DNA from: Trebouxia sp. TZW2008
Taxonomy: Eukaryota; Chlorophyta; Trebouxiophyceae; Trebouxiales; Trebouxiaceae
Direction of reading: 5' to 3'
DNA length: 64,000 nucleotides
Assembly: GCA_002118135.1 (NCBI GenBank)
Contig: BDIU01000004.1
Span: 248,001-312,000 of the forward strand
Shown: positions 11,518-24,000 of the stretch, one piece after another
Position numbering within the stretch: position 1 is the first letter of the stretch
How the letters are laid out: every line of letters begins with the position of its first letter
Made by a program: the position numbers and the translations under genes
The notes under the pieces: model-generated
The model's database searches: none
Told to the model about the DNA's origin: nothing
What the model saw: only the letters and a program-made list of their open reading frames with translations

Positions 11518-14198
11518 ATGTCGCTGAGGAGATTGGCTTACCTCGCGCACAGAAGGCAATGCGCGATCGTCGACAAGGCAGAGTTTGCGAGTATCCTCAG
11601 TTGCAGGTGATTTGCGGTGTAGACAAGCTTTACTGACTGCATATGAGTGCCAATTTACTTTGCATGTCCCTGTCAGGCTCAGAGGTCCGGCTACGCAACT
11701 TAAGGCATCCTGGACATGCCTGCATCACAGGCTCTTTGCCTCGCGACCACCTCATACGGTACGCACGCTGACACCGCTCTGCTATAAACAACAAAGATCA
11801 GCTGGGCATGGTCGTACACGGCTTCACCATTCATGAAAGCCCTCCTTCCCAGTGTCTCAGCTTTTTTGAACTTTTGTACCTTGAATGCCAATGTATCTGT
11901 GATGCTGTGCAGATTCTCTCCATGCCTGCTCTTTCCCCCACCATGTCTCAAGGCAACGTAGCCAGCTGGCAAGTCAAGGAAGGTGCTGAGGTCACAGCAG
12001 GCGATATCTTGGCAGACATTGAAACAGACAAAGCCACATTGCCATGGGAGAATCAGGATGATGGATTTATTGCCAAGCTTCTGAAACCTGGTGGCAGCAA
12101 AGACATACCTGTTGGGACTCCACTGATTGTCTTGGTTGAAGAGGAAAGCCACATGAAGGACTTCAAAGATTTCAGTCCAGAAGGCTCGCCTGCTGCTGCA
12201 GATGCCACTGACTCAGCGGCAGAGAGAACATCAGGTACATAAGCAGAATCAGCATGCTCAGAATGAGCATGCCTGAACATCCAGGCTACGAATTGGACAT
12301 GCTGCATGTACTCCTCACTGGGGCACATCACATGCATTATTGATGCATGAAGTTTGCTGCCAGTGGGCCGCAAAACTCCCATGCTGTATATGCACAGGCG
12401 CTTTCCCGATGCACAAGCAGAAGAATGCTGCGTAGCAAGTCAGGCGCATTCCACACAAATACTTGCATTGATGCTCTGCTACCCAGAGCGTATGTTGCAT
12501 CCATTTATGCGGCATTGGGTCCTTTTTTTGAACGATCATTGAAACATGTGTAGGGCATGGCAACAACATCTGCAATTGTCATGTGCAGATGTTGCCGGCA
12601 CCTCAGACAGGGCACAGACAGAAGCGCAGGCATCCAGGCAAGCGCCCAATCACAGGATAGGCCCCGCTGCGCATTGGCTTATGGCTCAGCACGATCTCAA
12701 GCCTGAGGATATCAGCCCCACAGGACCCAACAGCATCATCACCAAGGGCGATGTGCTTGAAGCCATAGCAGGCAGAGGGCAGGACCAGAAACGCCCTTCG
12801 CAGCCAAAACCAGATGCATCAACTGAAGCAAAAGCTGAGTCGAAATCTCAGCCTCAGCCCAAAGGTGTGGGTGAGTCTCAGAGCAAGTCTCCTCCGCCTG
12901 AGGATGCAAAGCAGCACTCAGACAAGCAACTGGAGGCTGGCAAAACCGGTCCTGCCAGGGCTTCTCAGGCTTCTGAAGGGGGCACAACAGCACCTAGGAA
13001 ACGTAGAGGGCCGTGGTACACTGACATTCCTAACTCCCAGATACGCAAGATCATTGCGCAGCGGCTGCTAGAGTCCAAGCAGCAGATACCTGCAACCTAT
13101 GTCAGTGCTACTGCTGACATAGATGCTGTGGCTTCTCTACGCCAGTCTCTCAAGGATCAAGGGCAGAAGGTATGCACCTGTGCCTTCCCTTGCTTGAGGC
13201 TATGTAGGAGCATGTCACTAATGCCTGTTGATCATTGCTTGAGGCTATGCAGGAGTGTGTCATTCATGCCTGTTTGTCATTGCTCAAGGCTATGCTGGAG
13301 TGTGTCAGTCATGCCTGTTAGTCACTATGTTGATCAGCATGATGGCCTGTCATGCATCTGTCACTTCTGCGTGCTCTGCAGATCTGTCATTCATCTGCAG
13401 CTTGGGTTCACGCAAGCAAGGCGTAGTGACACAAAGAAGCGTTGCTGTAAACTAACATCATAGGTGCAATGCCTCACTGTCATGTTCGCCTTGTTCAAAC
13501 TAGCATACAATTCATGCTGAAGCATGTCATTCACTGCAATTCTTGTCATTGCCTGATAATGATCGAGCTGCTCCTGTTCACAGAGGCTTCCATCATCACT
13601 CCTAACAGGTTGCGTTTTCTTGTCCTTGCTTTTTTGGTTGCCCAAAATGATGTTGGTTGTGTGTGCACAGGTGTCAGTCAACGACTTTGTCATCAGAGCC
13701 GCTGCACTAGCATTGAAGGCAGTCCCAGAAGCCAATGCTCAATGGGACGCAAAGCAAGAAGAGATCAGGCTGGTAGACAATGTAGACATCTCTGTAGCAG
13801 TTGCCACAGACTCTGGGCTCATCACCCCAATTGTCACACAAGCCAACACCAAGTCGCTTTCTCAGATCTCCACTGAGGTGAAAGAGCTGGCAAGCAGAGC
13901 AAGAGCAAACAAGCTCAAGCCCAATGAGTTTCAAGGAGGCTCGTTCAGCATTTCAAATCTTGGGATGTATGGTGTGGACAGATTCAGCGCTATCATCAAC
14001 CCACCACAGGCATGCATCATGGCGGTGGGCGGGTCTGTGAAGCACATTGAGATGCAGAATGGTCAGCCAGTGGCGAAGTCACGCATGACAGTCACACTCA
14101 GCGCAGACAACAGAGTGTATGACTCAGAGCTTGCTGCCAGATTCCTGGAAGAGTTTTGCAAGACAATTGCAAATCCAGTCAAGATGCTTAGCTCATGA
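11518..14198 (+). CDS. Dihydrolipoamide acetyltransferase (E2)-like / E3-binding protein-like subunit of mitochondrial pyruvate dehydrogenase complex
   Basis: Five exons (11518-11606, 11731-11758, 11913-12234, 12589-13169, 13671-14198) give an in-phase protein of 515 residues. The first exon is Arg-rich with few acidic residues, as in a mitochondrial presequence. Next come a lipoyl domain (MPALSPTM, lipoyl-lysine in DIETDKAT), a peripheral-subunit-binding segment (GPAAHWLMAQHDLKPEDI), a Lys/Pro/Ser linker, and the acetyltransferase core ending near MTVTLS. A genuine E2 carries HRxxDG near the C terminus; here the site reads DNRVYDS, so the catalytic His is Asn and the Gly is Ser. That resembles animal E3BP (PDHX), which binds dihydrolipoamide dehydrogenase and does not acetylate. 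The role is therefore probably structural, but the naming is an inference. Confidence 0.92.
13185..13330 (+). repeat. Three-copy tandem repeat in the E2-like intron
   Basis: A unit of about 52 bases (ttgaggctatgcaggagtgtgtcattcatgcctgtt) is repeated three times within intron 4, starting just downstream of the donor of exon 12589-13169. Copies differ at several positions. No coding meaning was seen. Confidence 0.8.
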
Positions 14199-14488
14199 AG
14201 GCATGTAGACGCGCCTGTATTAGTAATATATCAGCTCCTGCCATCTAGGTGCCCTGCTTGGGCAGCGAGCGTGTGACTATAAGAGTAGGGGCAGCTTTGA
14301 CACACTACACCAGGGAGCGGCAACATGCAGAAAGGATGCAGGAATGCAGCCTTGAAAGCTGAAATGCACTTTGCGCAGCTGTTGATGCTTCAGTTGTGCT
14401 TAGTCACATCACAACGATGACGTGTTGAATTGGCTTTAATTCACACTGTCAGCACTGCAAAGTCATGTCATGAAACAATGAATAAGCC

Positions 14489-17400
14489 TCACAGGAAACT
14501 TCGCAATAGACGTGCTGCTATGCGAACAGTTCGATTTGCTTTCCTGTTTGGCAGCTGGAAATGATGCGCTTCAACTGCAGAAGATTCCTGCTGCAGGCTT
14601 GTGTATTCGTTCTGAAGAGCCTGCATGTACGCGTGCACGCTTTAATGTTAAATTCAAGTAAGGTAGTGGTGCAGGCTGTCACTAATGCAGCTTTAGTGCA
14701 GCAAAAAGGGCCTACAGCAAGCGGCAAAAAGCTTCTGCATGAGACAAGACAACAAGGCTTGCCTGCTGAAGACTCCTGTTTTTGGTCACAATGATGAGTT
14801 GCGCCTCCAAGTCTCTGAACAGAGACCTGTAGCCGAAATTGGGGCTGCCGATAGTGGTTGCCACAGGCACTGAGTGTCCACGAGGTGTGTACCTGTCATG
14901 CAGATTCTCTGTAGATGTTGTGTTGCCCAACAGACAGCGCACTTTTCAACTCATACCGCAACAGCATACTGGTAAGATCTGTAGAGTCACTGAAAACCTA
15001 GCAAGCAGCACCAATGCAGCCAGCAAGCATGTGCTACATCACATAAGCACACAATGATGCTGTCCTGAAAAAGCGCTGCGATGCAATGCAATGTGCACGC
15101 GTTCAGCAACAGGAAGGCTTTGTCATGTTGGTCAGCTCACCAGATTCCCTTTGCATGAAACTCCCAGCCAGCTCGGTTGTACTCTCGCAGTTCTTGGCAT
15201 ACAGCACCCTGCTGCTTGTCATGCGCACGCTTCCACTGCTGAGTGAGACGAGCCCATGTGCTGTGCTCCAGCAACGAGTATGCTGCTGGGATGTATCTTG
15301 AAAAGCCTTTGCTGTTGAAGAAACCGTTGGCTTCTGGTGATGCCGTCAGGACTTCAACGTTAACCTGCAACCATACAAGATCATTTGAACCACTTTTTGC
15401 TGCATTTGTGCTAGCATGATTGAAAGACATAGTATATAAGTCATACATGGCATCGTCTGACATCAGGCTCTATGAATCAGGTGACAATGCATTTCTCTTG
15501 GCTATCAACTAGGCAATTTGGGCTGGTCTCATGCACTTCGACATCTCAGAATTCAGTGCAGCCTTGACAGATAGGACTTGAGATACAGTTGCCTGCTCTC
15601 ACAAGCCGTGCTGTACTTTTGAAGTGTGAGTACAGTGTAGCAAGAGTCAGCCACAGCTTGCTTGATATTGCAGAGAAGTAGAGTACCCATATACCTGTGC
15701 TAGCTGTGCCAGTGCACGCTCATAAGGCAAAGCCAGGTTGAGGTAGGCAGTGCTGAGTTGCAACATCCCACCAGGCTGTGCACTTCTCTGCAGGCAACCC
15801 ATGTCTCTTGGAAGCAATCAAAATACAATACTTGCTGCAGTTGCTTGTAATGTAAAGCAAGTTCGTTGTGCATGCATTTGGAATGTCTGTTGACATTACG
15901 AAGGATGTAAACAATGCCAGTCAGAGCTTGTACTATCTGCACCTTAGTCAAAAGCTCATGCAAGCAGTTCTTTCATGACTGACTCACAAGCTAGGCATGC
16001 ACATACAATCAATCATTCATTCATTCATTCATTCATTATTAACGTGGGCTAGGTAGACTCAGCAGGCCCAACTAGGTACATACAGAAGCAATCAAATGTC
16101 TCCAACCAGTTCAATCATGTGCTAACCTAAACACATACAGCTTGGGATGATGCTGCCAAGCAGAGGAACGACAAACAGCATCCACTACAGTGCTGCAAGC
16201 GCTTGCTTACCAGTAGCTGCACAGTACAGGCTTCATCTTGACGCAGGCCCAGTGCACCATACTGCACTGTTGGTAACACCCATGTATCACAACCCTGAGC
16301 TGGCTGACTGGCATTGCCACCATCACTGCTGCTTGTTACTGCACTGTCAGGCTGCCAGCTGGTCATGTCAGTGTGCTGAGCAGCCTCAGGTGCCTGAGTT
16401 GGTACAAACGTAACCTGCAGGGCTTGGGTTAAACTGTGTCTGAAAGCCCGATCCATCCTCTGGTTGTGTGGGTTGATGCCTGATGGGCCTAAGACAAAGG
16501 AGCCATCAGGCTGTAGCTGGTATGAGAAATGGGAGACGGTCTGTATCAGGGACTGAAGGTGATATGCCAGCTGAGGCGCTTGTTTGATCAGCATATACCT
16601 GTTGCACGCCAATTGATTCAGCCCAACTCAGCATAAAAGCCACGCTTTGACAGACATCTAAGCAAATGCCGCAGTCTGGGTGCCAGCATGGGCAGGGACC
16701 ATTGTACAGCCTCACAAAACCAGCATGGCAGGCAATATGCAATAAGAGTGATGCAGCATAATTCTGCTGATGCAAAGATAGCTGCATGCTTTTTGTGTCA
16801 CGTCTCAGTGGCCGTGACACAAGCCTGAGCTGTGTTGCTTTGTGTATGCTATGAGAAGGAGACAGCCCACCTGTCTTGCCTCTTGTTAAAGTAGGTGTTG
16901 CTGAGGTTGGCCCCTGTCATCAAGACATTATCATCATAGATGAAGGCTTTGAGGTGACATACGCCAACAATCTCGCTGACTCTGGGCGGTAAGACTCTGT
17001 ACTGCAGCGATGCCCTCAATGTTACCAATGCTGGCGCTGCCAATAATAGGCCAAAGCAGCATCAGAAGCTGAAGCCTTTTCTTGTAAGGACAGGCATGGT
17101 TGCAAAAGAACCATGTGCATTATGCACAATCGGTACTGCTGTGTGCTTGCGCTTGGTCATGCTGTGCAGTCAGAACTTTCTGAGTCACTGCATTGTTGCT
17201 AACAAAAAAGCGCAGCTCTGATCGTGCAGACAAACGTAGGCCATAGACACAATGCGGCACATTGACCTGACTGAGGCAAGGTGACAGTACATGATGCAGA
17301 ATGGATGTTGTTGCACGTGTCAGCTCAATGCAGGTTGTGCTCAGTGTGCTGCTCATGCTTTGACAATGGCAGATGTCAGCCAACATCGCATGCAGTCAAT

Positions 17401-18727
17401 TGAGCTGCATGAAGAGACAGGCATGACATATGTTGGCATGGGACACACCTCTTGAGCAGTCCTCGCAGTGCTGGCGTGTGGAACAAGCTGACCCTAGCTT
17501 TATCGGGTTGTGATTGCCCTTGCAACAGGGCTTTAGCCAGCATAGCCGCTGAGCTGCTCTGTCCCCCTGCATTGGATAGGATTGATTGCTTGTTCTGAAT
17601 GTGCTGCGAGTGCTACATCATGTGTGAGTTGACAGCACTGTCACATTCATGCATATATGCATGCTTTTCATGGAATGCAGACAGCAGCAGCATGACTCAC
17701 AGCTGGCAGGAGGCATAGGCAGGTATGCAGAGCCGGCTTGCTACCTCCTGCAGTTGATGAAGGTCGAGTTGCACGCAATGCATCCAGCAGCACATGGACC
17801 TTCAAGTCTGGGCGAGTTGTGTCTCTGGCTGCTGCTGCTAGTGCTTCAACAAACTCATGTTCACGGCCATCTGCTGTTCCAACATACAGTGAGGCAATAC
17901 AGAGGCGCTCTTTGGCTGCACTGATGCCTTCCTGCCAACAGAAGCAAAGACTTGCTGTGACATTAATGATAGCATGTAATGTCAAGACTCAAAAGTCGTT
18001 TCCGCATACCAGCAACGCATCGAAAAATTCTGTAGGCGTTGATAGCAGCTGAATCTGATTGCCTGTGACAACAGCAAAAGATTCAAAGGGAGATTGCAGG
18101 CAAGTCAAAGTACCTTGCTTCTTTAGCACTGCTGCCAAAGCTTAGTCTACCTTGTATAGCATGCACGTGGGCCAAATTATGCAGCCCAGCCAGCATAGAC
18201 TGGCATGGATCTGCATCAGCTTGCATGTCAATCTGGTGACGGCAGGCTCGTGACGAGTGTCATTGTACCCTTGGCAGTGATCTGTGTGACGGCATGTTGA
18301 CTTGGATTTGGCCTGGAAGGGGGGACACCGGCCTCAACACCGTGTCTCGATCGGGTCAGGCATGCAATACACGTCTGACTGGAATGGTGACCTGCATATG
18401 GAGTGCGCCTGATCGCAGTCTGTCGCAGATCAAAGATGCTTTTGTCGCGCAGAGGTTGACCAGTGCAAAGACGCCTTAGGGCGTTCCTGGACGCTCAGCT
18501 GGCTGCATTCAGCCCTGCATGCACAGTGCGCACTTGAGCTTTGACTTGTCTAGGCAGCTGCCCCTTCACGCTCGGCTTTGGCTGTGAGTATTGCTGGACG
18601 ACCTGCGCCGGAGGCTGGTACAGGGCTAGCAGATTTCACGTGCAACTGCAGCTGCGTCTTCTGATCTGGCTGTCACACCGGTCGCTGCAGCCTCTTGAAG
18701 GGCAGCCAACCCCTTGGCTCTTGACAT
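14489..18727 (-). CDS. PGS1: Phosphatidylglycerophosphate synthase, PGS1 type (phospholipase D superfamily)
   Basis: PGS1 makes phosphatidylglycerophosphate from CDP-diacylglycerol and glycerol-3-phosphate, the committed step to cardiolipin in mitochondria. Exons in order include ~18050-18010 (LLSTPTEFFDALL), 17931-17738 (RLCIASLYVGTADGREHEF), ~17567-17452 (RVSLFHTPALRGLL), ~17010-16873 (first HKD box: HLKAFIYDDNVLMTGANLS, then NTYFNKRQDR), ~16607-16211, ~15780-15697 (STAYLNLALPY), ~15364-15146 (SPEANGFF ... FHAKGIW), ~14893-14796 (TIGSPNFGYRSLFRDLEAQ) and ~14637-14489. Both HKD halves are present in the eukaryotic PGS1 arrangement. The ATG at 18727 is a guess; the leader has little acidic charge. 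The intron after LQQ may use a GC donor (GCAAGC). Confidence 0.92.
16009..16037 (+). repeat. (ATTC)n microsatellite
   Basis: About six consecutive attc units lie in an intron of the PGS1 gene. Confidence 0.85.
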
Positions 18728-18862
18728 GAGGTGCTGACATCCATGTAGCACGGAGTAGGCTTGCTGAGATGTTTGATGATAGGCGGAGTACGCACTCGCG
18801 CTCGCAGCTCGATCTTGTGTGATCAATCTCGAGCCAAGCTAAACATGGGGCCTGCTCTGCAG

Positions 18863-19566
18863 AGATTGGCGTTGGCCTGACAGCTTTTGGCCTACTTTTC
18901 ACTGTCCTTGGCGTGCTGTTTTTCTTTGATCGAGGACTTCTCGCCATGGGCAACGTGAGTGAGCTTCGTTGTGCCTGATCTGCAGCACACTTCAACTGAC
19001 AAAGTCTTGGGCACAAATGTGTGTGTACATAAGGCTTTTTTGAGATACACTGCTCTTCTGAAGTGCATGTCCGCGACATGCAGCTGTTGTTTCTTGGAGG
19101 AGTGGCCACAACAATTGGACCAAGCGCAACCCTCAGGTTCTTCATGAGACGGAAAAACCTGAAGGTATGGAGTTTGCTTTGGGCAAACAAGTATGTGACA
19201 TTCATGCACATGCGTGCAATAAGCATCAATGGCCTTTCTGCCAATGCAAAGGAACTGAACCATCATACACTGATAATCCCTGCAGGGCTCTGCCTGTTTT
19301 CTGTCGGGCAAGGTGATGATACTTGTCAAAAGGACTGTCTAGTCTCGCAAACAAGTATTATATTGATAAACAGATGATTTCTGCAGGGCTCTGCCTGTTT
19401 CCTGGCAGGCGTTGTGCTCATACTTGTCAAGTGGGCATTGATTGGAATCTGTGTTGAAACCTATGGCTTCTGGCTCCTGTTCAGTGGGTTTTTCCCAACA
19501 GTCTTGGGCTTCCTCAGACGATTGCCGGTCTTGGGAAGTCTCCTCGATTTGCCAGGTCTGAAGACG
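18863..19566 (+). CDS. GOT1: GOT1 family Golgi/ER vesicle transport membrane protein (first and last exons unresolved)
   Basis: Got1 proteins are small four-helix membrane proteins that act in ER-Golgi traffic. Three exons join in phase: 18863-18954 (IGVGLTAFGLLFTVLGVLFF, then DRGLLAMGN), 19084-19164 (LLFLGGVATTIG, then LRFFMRRKNLK) and 19387-19566 (FLAGVVLILVKWALIGICVE, then GFFPTVLGFLRRLP). This is the complete hydrophobic core of the family. The missing parts are a short N-terminal exon supplying the start codon, somewhere in 18.73-18.85 kb, and a short C-terminal exon after 19566. It is head to head with PGS1, with very little space between them. A decayed copy of the last acceptor and exon start lies at 19281-19340. 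Confidence 0.9.
19281..19440 (+). repeat. Tandem duplication of acceptor and exon start in GOT1
   Basis: The ctgcagggctctgcctgttt sequence at 19381, acceptor and first codons of the last mapped exon, is repeated 100 bases upstream at 19281 together with about 55 following bases. The upstream copy reads GSACFLSGKVMILVKRTV and then stops, so only the downstream copy can code. Confidence 0.88.
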
Positions 19567-20764
19567 GTAAGCCCTGATTTGAAGGCCTGGCAGTCTGAAC
19601 TTGGTGTTGCTCACAGCGACACTGAGTTTTACATCTGTACTCTCTGCAAGCAAAGAGCTTGCATCTTGCCTGACCAGCGCCTGTCATGCTGTGACAGTAT
19701 AGCACCTGAAGACACAGGCAACGCGTGAGTTATGACATTTCATTTCTTAACCCATTCTCAGTGGCTCTTAGGTCATCAACTAGTATCATCTTGTCTGTTT
19801 GCTTGCACTTGAACTTGCAAAGCGCTCAGCTTGAACAAGCTGTTGATGCAGGTGCTCAATAAGATTGCGCCACCCCAAGCATCTGGCTTACCAGTATAGC
19901 GCTAGTCCCTCATGTGCTACATAAGCTGTATGGTCACCATGTAGTGTGCCTGGATTGGTTGCCCACTTGGGTACTCACAGGCAGAAGTGGATCTCACCAA
20001 GTGTATCTGTTGACAAGCGGAAACATACGCAATCGTTTCAAGTTTTGCAAACTGGCTTCTTACAAACGTACACATGACTGGTCTCGCACACGCAGCTTGC
20101 TCACAGAAATAACGCAGTGATTACAGGGAGTGTGTGCCACATTACACAGTGAAATTCAACTTACAGCAAGCTTATTGTCAATTGGCACTGCAGCTGATAC
20201 GTGACTGAGATATGCTCATTATATAAAACATCAGTTCTATTCCGCGATGTAGAGAAAAGCAGCGTTGGACAGGTCATGCGTTTTCAGTTTGTCAAGCTTA
20301 ATGATGCAAGGCAAGAACATAAGCTCAGCCCTCAGAAGTCAGCCCTGACTTCAGCACTTTATTGATCTGCGCAAATATCTGAAGCTGTCCCGGAGTCCAG
20401 CCAGGCAAGCAGCGTGACGTCATCAAACTGGATAGAGCTGACATCTCATGACGCCTTACCTGATATTTGTTGCCATGTGAAGATACTGGTGTGAAAGTTG
20501 CAATCTAGCCCACCAGAAGCAACGCGTACTCTAAAGTCTGGCAATGTGCGAATGCCCAGTCATTTCAGCACACAAGAAGCATCACCTCACAAGCGGTTTC
20601 TCACCCACTGGAGGACATCAAGACAGACGTTAAAGCTGTTGCTTGAACCTTTGACTGTGAGACGCACTGTCTTCCTACATCTACAGCATGGTGATGATCT
20701 GTTGGTACAGAGTTTCAGCTTCATTGGACTGTGTTGCAGCAGCTCAAGCAACCTTCACTCAACT
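19567..20764. other. No confident gene; probable GOT1 3' end and intergenic
   Basis: Candidate acceptors for the last GOT1 exon occur near 19713 and 19759, but none gives a recognisable C terminus. The rest shows no domain on either strand. Confidence 0.4.
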
Positions 20765-21010
20765 ATCCTTGTCAGGGCTGCTAGCGACCAAACCCCCTGC
20801 TGCCTTAGTAAGGCTGCTGAAACTTGCTGACCTCTTCTTGTGTGCAAAGCGCTCAGCCCTCTCTTGTCATCTAAGGTGACAAATCTGAAATCACCTGTCC
20901 TTGTCAGGGCTGCTAGCTACAGAACCACCTGCAGCCTTAGTAGGGCTGCTGTTATTTGAGAAGTTTGCAGAGCTCTTCTTGCGTGCAAAGCGCTTTGCCC
21001 TCTGCTTGTC
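20765..21010 (-). repeat. Duplication of the TMEM120 terminal exon
   Basis: The segment 20889-21010, holding the last codons and stop of TMEM120, has a diverged copy at 20765-20877. Both contain the string tccttgtcagggctgctag and an ending cttcttg-gtgcaaagcgct. The left copy lies beyond the stop codon. Confidence 0.85.
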
Positions 21011-24000
21011 ATACAAGGTAGCAAAGGTGTTCAGCATGTTCAGCACTCCCATGTAGAATGTCAAAACACCTGCCAGAAAGACCCCCCTGCTGCCCCTTAG
21101 GTCAGAGTCATGAGCTTCCATATCTAGGTATCCTTCAGCAGACAAGAGACTGCGCCAGGTCATGATCATCATCTCACCACCTGCAAATCACTCACTGTCA
21201 GGTGAAACCTCATTGCAGCTCAGTGTTACGCTAATGAGACCGCCACGCTCCGCCTGGTAGGGAGTGGGTGTGGGGGCAGTGCAGGCCCTAAGTTCATTTT
21301 TCAAAATTTGTGACCTCAGCCCTTTCAGTGTGTATGGATGTAACAGCATTGTGATGACAGGATGACCATTTGCTGGAGGGCAGGCAACCCCTGTGCATGC
21401 ATGACAGAACAATGTACCAGTCAGCGTAGTCCTCAGTATGCAATATGCATGTATTCAGCAGCAATGGGTGCTGAACTGCAGTAGAATCTTGTGGCAGCTT
21501 GCAATGTGGAGGCAGCAATATGTCAGACACAATATGAATGCAATGGGAAACAGTAACTGCTGAAACTGAGAACATGGTAGTGCGCTAATGCAAAGGTCAA
21601 AAGTGTTATCTGCAGTACACAAGCCATAGACCATTGCATGAGTCTGTCTGTGCAGCAGGTGCAGAGCTCACCTATGTACATCTCCAAAATCTGAAGGGCA
21701 AACAGGAGGGGATACAGGATGAGCAATTGACCCTGCCCTCCGCTGCTCTCACCACTCACCACATCCATCGCACTGTTCTTGCCTAAGGCTATACGCGTAT
21801 ACATGCGCCGCCTCTGATACCTGGCAAGCAGGGAGCGGCTGGTTATTGACTGTGAAGATTCTTGAGTCAAGACTATGCACCAAGCTGTGCGCATTGACCT
21901 TTTGACAACATGGCCAGCACTCAGCCATTGTGTCTCTGGAAACATGTTTACTAATTTGTACATCAGTTCGTATGGGTCAGTGGATGATGTGAAATTGGGA
22001 TTTGGCAAGTGGCAATTTGACAGCATGGCAGAGCTGATGACGGATGCACAGACAGATGCATCCTAATCATCACTGCTGAGTGTTAGCTTCACGTGAAGGC
22101 AGCTTGTATCAATCTTAGATCCACAGACATAACAAAACAGCGGGCCGCAGCCTGTCTTTTCTGCAGCAGCATGAGTCCTCCTTGGAAAGCACTCCACCAG
22201 AGGAGCTTCTTGACGTACACTATAACAGCAGAGACGGATGCATGATGCTGTATTTTGGCTTTCAAGTATCATGTCGAGGCAGCCTACATGCGCTGTAAAC
22301 CACTGATGCAGCAAGGCAGACGGTCACAGCTTGCCTGTTCTGCAGCAGCATGAGTCCTCCTTGAAAGGCACTCCACCAAAGGAACTTCTTGACGCAGACT
22401 TGCACGGCAGGTGAGTCCACAGGCAGGGTGAGCAGGATCATGCAGGTCACAATGGACCAGTAGTGGTGGTGTATCCACCAGGGCCTGATGCTGCTACCGT
22501 TCACCTGCATCACAGTAGCAGCTTGTGACTACCTGCGCTGTTAATTGATTGGCCTGATGCAACCACTCACCTATACCACAGCAGCAGGCCCATCACTGCT
22601 TGCATTTGATGGATGACGTGCCAGACTGGCTGACTGCAAGTCTGCCCTCAAACTATGCTCAAGGAAGCAAGGCACTTAGCAGATGTAGCCCACTGTGACA
22701 GAGTGAAAATGAAGCAACATGCTTTGCACAACACAGCCTGATGCAGAGGCTGCGCTTTCAAAGCAGCGACGTAAGCTGTGCATACGCAACGCCAAGATGG
22801 CAAGGTTGTGCCACAGCTTCAAGAATGAACAGGTTTACTTCCGCAGCCTCTGAACGAAGCTGTGTTGTGCAAATATATTGCTTTGGTCATTCTCTTACAG
22901 TGCGACACATCAGTTGAGTGGCTTCTCATTCTTCAGCACAGTATCAGGGCAAGCAGGCAGGCAGGCAGTCAGTCTGTAGCTGCACTGAAGCATGCACAAG
23001 CAAGAGGTGCAATACATGTTGCCTGCATACTCTGTACAGACATGTAACATTGTAACACGGATGACAAGTGCCATGCTGGCCAATGAAGTGCTAGCCAGTC
23101 ACTTCACTAAAATTGGACATGCACATAACTTCAACATTCCAGCCCTTGTGCTGCAATGACACCATCAGACTTTGGCAGTGCTTTGCTGACTTGATGCAGC
23201 ACTGAAGACATTGACAATGTCATGCTGGCTTGTCAGAGATGCAGTCCACCTTCAACACATTTTCTCTCAATGCCAGTGCTGTGTATAGGTATAGCATCCA
23301 GCAGAGGAAGATCTGCACCCCAACCATAAAGGGTGGAGTCAAGGTGAAAGCTTCGTTGGCCTGGCTTCGGAGCTGTGCATTGTGCAGCCCCAAAGACAAA
23401 GATGCCCCCGTCACAAACATGATGAAGCCGATCTTGTCCCGGAAGGCGTGGTACTCTTCTTTCAGCCTGATGCCTTCATTCCTCTGCACAGTACAGCCAG
23501 CGTTCTGAAACCCCTTGCATGAAGCTTTTTGCCGTTTCCTTCAGTGTGTTCCTTTCCTTACATCGAAACTTTGTCTGCAAGTATAGCTTGGCCATGCAGG
23601 TGGAAGGTATGCTTGCATCTTTTTCTTCCATGTGTTCCTCTTCTTACATTGAAGCTTTGCCTGCAAACACAGCTTGGCCATGTAGGTGGAAGGTATGCTT
23701 GCAACAATGTACGCACGATTGTGAACTTTAGCATGCCTGACACGATCTGTGACAAAGAGATGGGCACAGAAAACGCAGCAGCCCTGTACGACTGCACTTG
23801 ATATTGCTGATCGTGCGCACAAGAGTATGCAAGCACTCATGTGAGCTCACTCTGGTGCTGATGACATTGGTGCGCGGCCCTAAAAGCCAAGAAATGAGGG
23901 ATGGCTGCTTTTGTTTCAATAGTTTGCGCATGTCCCCTCCTGGCCCGTGTCCTTGCAGTATCATCTTGGCAGCTTGAAGTTCATCCAGCACCTTGTTTGA

